The translations under genes were made by a program, and so were the position numbers. The notes under the pieces were generated by a model. That model saw only the letters and a program-made list of their open reading frames with translations, made no database searches and had not been told where the DNA came from. 64,000 bases of DNA from Alentia gelatinosa (lineage: Eukaryota; Annelida; Polychaeta; Phyllodocida; Polynoidae), in the NCBI GenBank assembly GCA_950022655.1, contig OX465589.1, positions 29,551,970 through 29,615,969 of the forward strand, given 5' to 3'. Positions 60,974-64,000 of the stretch are shown here, piece after piece (positions within the stretch are counted from its first letter, which is position 1; the number at the start of each line of letters is the position of its first letter).

Positions 60974-62489
60974 AATTGGTTAAGGGTTAGGGTTAGGGTT
61001 AGGGTTAGGGTTAGGATAGGGTAAGGGTTAGGGTTAGGGTTAAGTACAGGGATAGGAATAGGGATAGGGTTAGGGAGAGGGTTAGTGATAGGGATAGGGA
61101 TAGTGTTAGTGTTAGGGTTAGGGTTGGTGTTGAACTTAAAACGCCCTTCTAACAGTATCCTGCAATACAGGGTTAGGGTTAGGGATAGGGTAGGGTTAGG
61201 GTTGGGATAGGGATAGGGTCAGGGTTAGGGTTAGGATAGGGTTAGAGATAGGGCTAGGGATAGGGTTAGGGATAGAGTTAGGGATGGGGATAGGGTTCGG
61301 GTTAGGGTTAGGGTTAGGGTTAGAGGGGGTGTCCACCAGATCCCGACTTGAACTGACACGCCCCGATATTGCCCTTCCGATACAAAATCCATATCTTAAC
61401 AAAATTGTAGAGCTTATCGGGGCAGTTGGTAATTTTCTACGATAACGCTACTGACGCGGCTCAACACGCACCAACGCGAACTGATGCAAAACCTGTATCG
61501 CAGTGTATAGATGACTCTTTTAACGGGAAATCATATGAAATAAACGATAGAAAATTACGAAATTTTCAGAATCTGTAGAATATATATGCTAAAGCGGCTC
61601 TGCAAAAATTGTGAAATTTAATAGTAGATAAGGTCTCAAAACGATCATTTTATACTTTAACTGAGGTATCATATAATATTGTTTTGTATCTACAGATAAA
61701 ATATCAATCTTAAATATGCATTATTTCTGGAATTATAAAGGAAATATGGTTAATTACACTGGTTGCATCATGAGCTATATCAGGGTGTATCGGGCCCAGG
61801 GCACCTTTTTCATGCACCCTCCCAATACGTTACGACGTGCACCGACGTGCACCTACACAAACCGATATGCTACAATATGCCTTGCGAAGTGCTACGATAT
61901 GGTAATTTTGTATCGCCTCGCGTCGGCTCGTGTCAGCGTTGGTGGGTGCAGGGTCTTAGGGTTAGAGTAAGGTTAGGGTTAGGGTTGGGGTTGAACTTAA
62001 AAAGCCATTCTAACAGTATCCTGCAGTACAGGTACAGGTACCGCTACAAAAATATTAAGTTCTCTGATGCATTGTAGTTTTGAAATGAATTGTTTACTAA
62101 ACTGTACATCTAGATTTTGAGAATAATCAAAATTAATGTTAGCGATACACACACCACATGTGTCATTTCCTAGCAACTTTAACTAAATATCCAAGCACAG
62201 TCTACCTGAGTCGAGGGCAGACACTGCAGAATGGATACTCAAAACTCGCTCACATTTTCAGCAAAATTTGAAGCTAAGGTAATATAAATAGTAATAATAC
62301 TTCCAAAATATTCTACTTCATGTATATCCATATTTGCATCTATTAAATACTCAAGTTCAGTACTGGAAAAAAATGGGTCGAATTTGTTGTGGGTCAAGTT
62401 CCATTAACGGATCGAGTTTGTTGTGGGTCGAGTTTTTTATTGATTGATTTCGTTACGGGTCGAGTTTTTGAGTATTCATGAGTGACTCT
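60974..62489 (+). repeat. Unit 46, type A, 1516 bp
   Basis: Four TTAGGG at 60987-61010; ATATATGCT variant. GCATTGTAG at 62070 replaces the usual A-type GCATTATAG. Confidence 0.92.
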
Positions 62490-64000
62490 AATTGGTTAAG
62501 GGTTAGGGTTAGGGTTAGGGTTAGGGTTAGGGTTAGGATAGGGTAAGTGTTAGGGGTAGGGTTAAGTACAGGGATAGGAATAGGGATAGGGTTAGGGAGA
62601 GGGTTAGTGATAGGGATAGGGATAGTGTTAGTGTTAGGATTAGAGTTGGTGTTGAACTTAAAACGCCCTTCTAACAGTATCCTGCAATACAGGGTTAGGG
62701 TTAGGGATAGGGTAAGGGTTAGGGTTGGGATAGGGATAGGGTCAGGGTTAGGGTTAGGATAGGGTTAGGGATAGGGCTAGGGATAGGGTTAGGGATAGAG
62801 TTAGGGATGGGGATAGGGTTAGGGTTAGGGCTAGGGTTAGGGTTAGAGGGGGTGTCCACCAGATCCCGACTTGAACTGACACGCCCCGATATTGCCCTTC
62901 CGATACAAAATCCATATCTTAACAAAATTGTAGAGCTTATCGGGGCAGTTGGTAATTTTCTACGATAACGCTACTGACGCGGCTCAACACGCACCAACGC
63001 GAACTGATGCAAAACCTGTATCGCAGTGTATAGATGACTCTTTTAACGGGAAATCATATGAAATAAACGATAGAAAATTACGAAATTTTCAGAATCTGTA
63101 GAATATATAATGCTAAAGCGGCTCTGCAAAAATTGTGAAATTTAATAGTAGATAAGGTCTCAAAACGATCATTTTATACTTTAACTGAGGTATCATATAA
63201 TATTGTTTTGTATCTACAGATAAAATATCAATCTTAAATATGCATTATTTCTGGAATTATAAAGGAAATATGGTTAATTACACTGGTTGCATCATGAGCT
63301 ATATCAGGGTGTATCGGGCCCAGGGCACCTTTTTCATGCACCCTCCCAATACGTTACGACGTGCACCGACGTGCACCTACACAAACCGATATGCTACAAT
63401 ATGCCTTGCGAAGTGCTACGATATGGTAATTTTGTATCGCCTCGCGTCGGCTCGTGACAGCGTTGGTGGGTGCAGGGTCTTAGGGTTAGAGTAAGGTTAG
63501 GGTTAGGGTTGGGGTTGAACTTAAAAAGCCATTCTAACAGTATCCTGCAGTACAGGTACAGGTACCGCTACAAAAATATTAAGTTCTCTGATGCATTATA
63601 GTTTTGAAATGAATTGTTTACTAAACTGTACATCTAGATTTTGAGAATAATCAAAATTAATGTTAGCGATACACACACCACATGTGTCATTTCCTAGCAA
63701 CTTTAACTAAATATCCAAGCACAGTCTACCTGAGTCGAGGGCAGACACTGCAGAATGGATACTCAAAACTCGCTCACATTTTCAGCAAAATTTGAAGCTA
63801 AGGTAATATAAATAGTAATAATACTTCCAAAATATTCTACTTCATGTATATCCATATTTGCATCTATTAAATACTCAAGTTCAGTACTGGAAAAAAATGG
63901 GTCGAATTTGTTGTGGGTCAAGTTCCATTAACGGATCGAGTTTGTTGTGGGTCGAGTTTTTTATTGATTGATTTCGTTACGGGTCGAGTTTTTGAGTATT
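62490..64000 (+). repeat. Unit 47, type D hybrid (partial, 1511 of 1524 bp)
   Basis: Five TTAGGG at 62503-62532; TCGTGACAGC marker present. Cut by the window end 13 bp before the next expected unit. Confidence 0.9.

Larger units (their letters stand above)
1..64000 (+). repeat. Telomere-repeat-bearing complex satellite array (47 units)
   Basis: The whole window is a head-to-tail array of a ~1.52-kb monomer, phased here from AATTGGTTAAGGG. Type key used below. A: TTCGGG variant, CCACCAGATCCCGACTTG, CGGGCCCAGGG, GTACCGCTAC, ACGGATCGAG. B: GTCAACCAAGCTCCC, GATGCGGCTCAACGCG, CGGGAACATGG, TTGTACTTAAAACG. C: 640-bp deleted unit. D: B-like left, A-like right, TCGTGACAGC. E: B-like left, right arm with GATGCAGTGTAG and GCGGTACACAC. 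F: C-like left lacking 24 bp, then CCACCAAGCTCCC. G: B-like left, I-like right. H: B-like left, CATAAGCTATATCGGGG right. I: GGTTGGAGTTGAAC, AGGATCCTGC, ATTATGAAGG. All TTAGGG tracts have the G-strand on +. No gene was found. The telomeric origin of the hexamers is established knowledge; the subtelomeric location is inference. Confidence 0.95.
60974..64000 (+). repeat. HOR 10 (A-D...), truncated by window edge
   Basis: Units A and most of D. Together with 58808-60973 it forms a BCAD block whose boundaries match 13388-18593 at a constant offset of 45420 bp. One difference seen: G at 62074 where the other copy has A. Confidence 0.88.

Noticed and set aside
1..64000. CRISPR array or other prokaryotic repeat system
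   Set aside because: Repeats are 0.6-1.5 kb and contiguous, without short repeats separated by unique spacers, and there are no cas-like genes. Telomeric hexamers point to a eukaryote.

Overview
The window is one continuous block of complex satellite DNA. I see no protein-coding gene, rRNA, tRNA or CRISPR array in it. The repeat contains telomere-type (TTAGGG)n DNA in every copy, always with the G-rich strand on +. This suggests the subtelomere, or an interstitial telomeric satellite, of a eukaryotic chromosome. A TTAGGG telomere fits most metazoans and also some fungi and protists. A pair of TTAA-flanked, piggyBac-like non-autonomous elements at 55.5-56.8 kb makes an animal the best guess. 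I cannot name a species.

The basic monomer is about 1.52 kb. I phased each copy from the motif AATTGGTTAAGGG. In order, a full monomer holds: (1) 3-5 perfect TTAGGG hexamers; (2) about 120 bp of degenerate hexamers (ATAGGG, TTAGTG and others); (3) a 43-bp module M1; (4) about 160 bp more of degenerate hexamers; (5) a CpG-bearing block; (6) an AT-rich block; (7) a second CpG-rich block of CGACGCG-type decamers in both orientations; (8) a short third hexamer tract; (9) a second copy of the module, M2; (10) an AT-rich right arm with TATAAATA; (11) a GGGTCGAG minisatellite that runs into the next TTAGGG tract.

There are 47 units, which I sort into types A-I plus rearranged or diverged ones. They form higher-order repeats (HORs). 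Each HOR begins with type A and ends with a 640-bp internally deleted unit, type C. Layout: 1-3636 ABC (left-truncated); 3637-7319 ABC; 7320-15553 ADEFBC; 15554-20759 ADBC; 20760-25959 ADGC; 25960-34172 AEFEFC; 34173-42433 and 42434-50694 AHIHIC twice (8261 bp each); 50695-60973 a rearranged, more diverged HOR that carries the mobile elements; 60974-64000 AD (right-truncated). Types D, G, F and the unit at 57288 are mosaics of other types, which points to unequal exchange or gene conversion.

The only non-satellite DNA is at 55547-56793. It is two small elements (359 and 884 bp) inserted side by side at TTAA inside an M2 module. Each has imperfect terminal inverted repeats beginning CCCTTT. 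The second carries four 33-bp repeats built on a TGCTGCA...TGCAGCA palindrome.

Every open frame I could find is a by-product of hexamer DNA (VR, GL, NP, IP, TL dipeptide runs), of the 33-bp minisatellite, or of chance openings in unique spacer. I annotate none as a gene. The notable biology is structural: a telomere-derived satellite with nested HORs, a fixed short boundary unit, and possible TERRA-like transcription or G-quadruplex potential.
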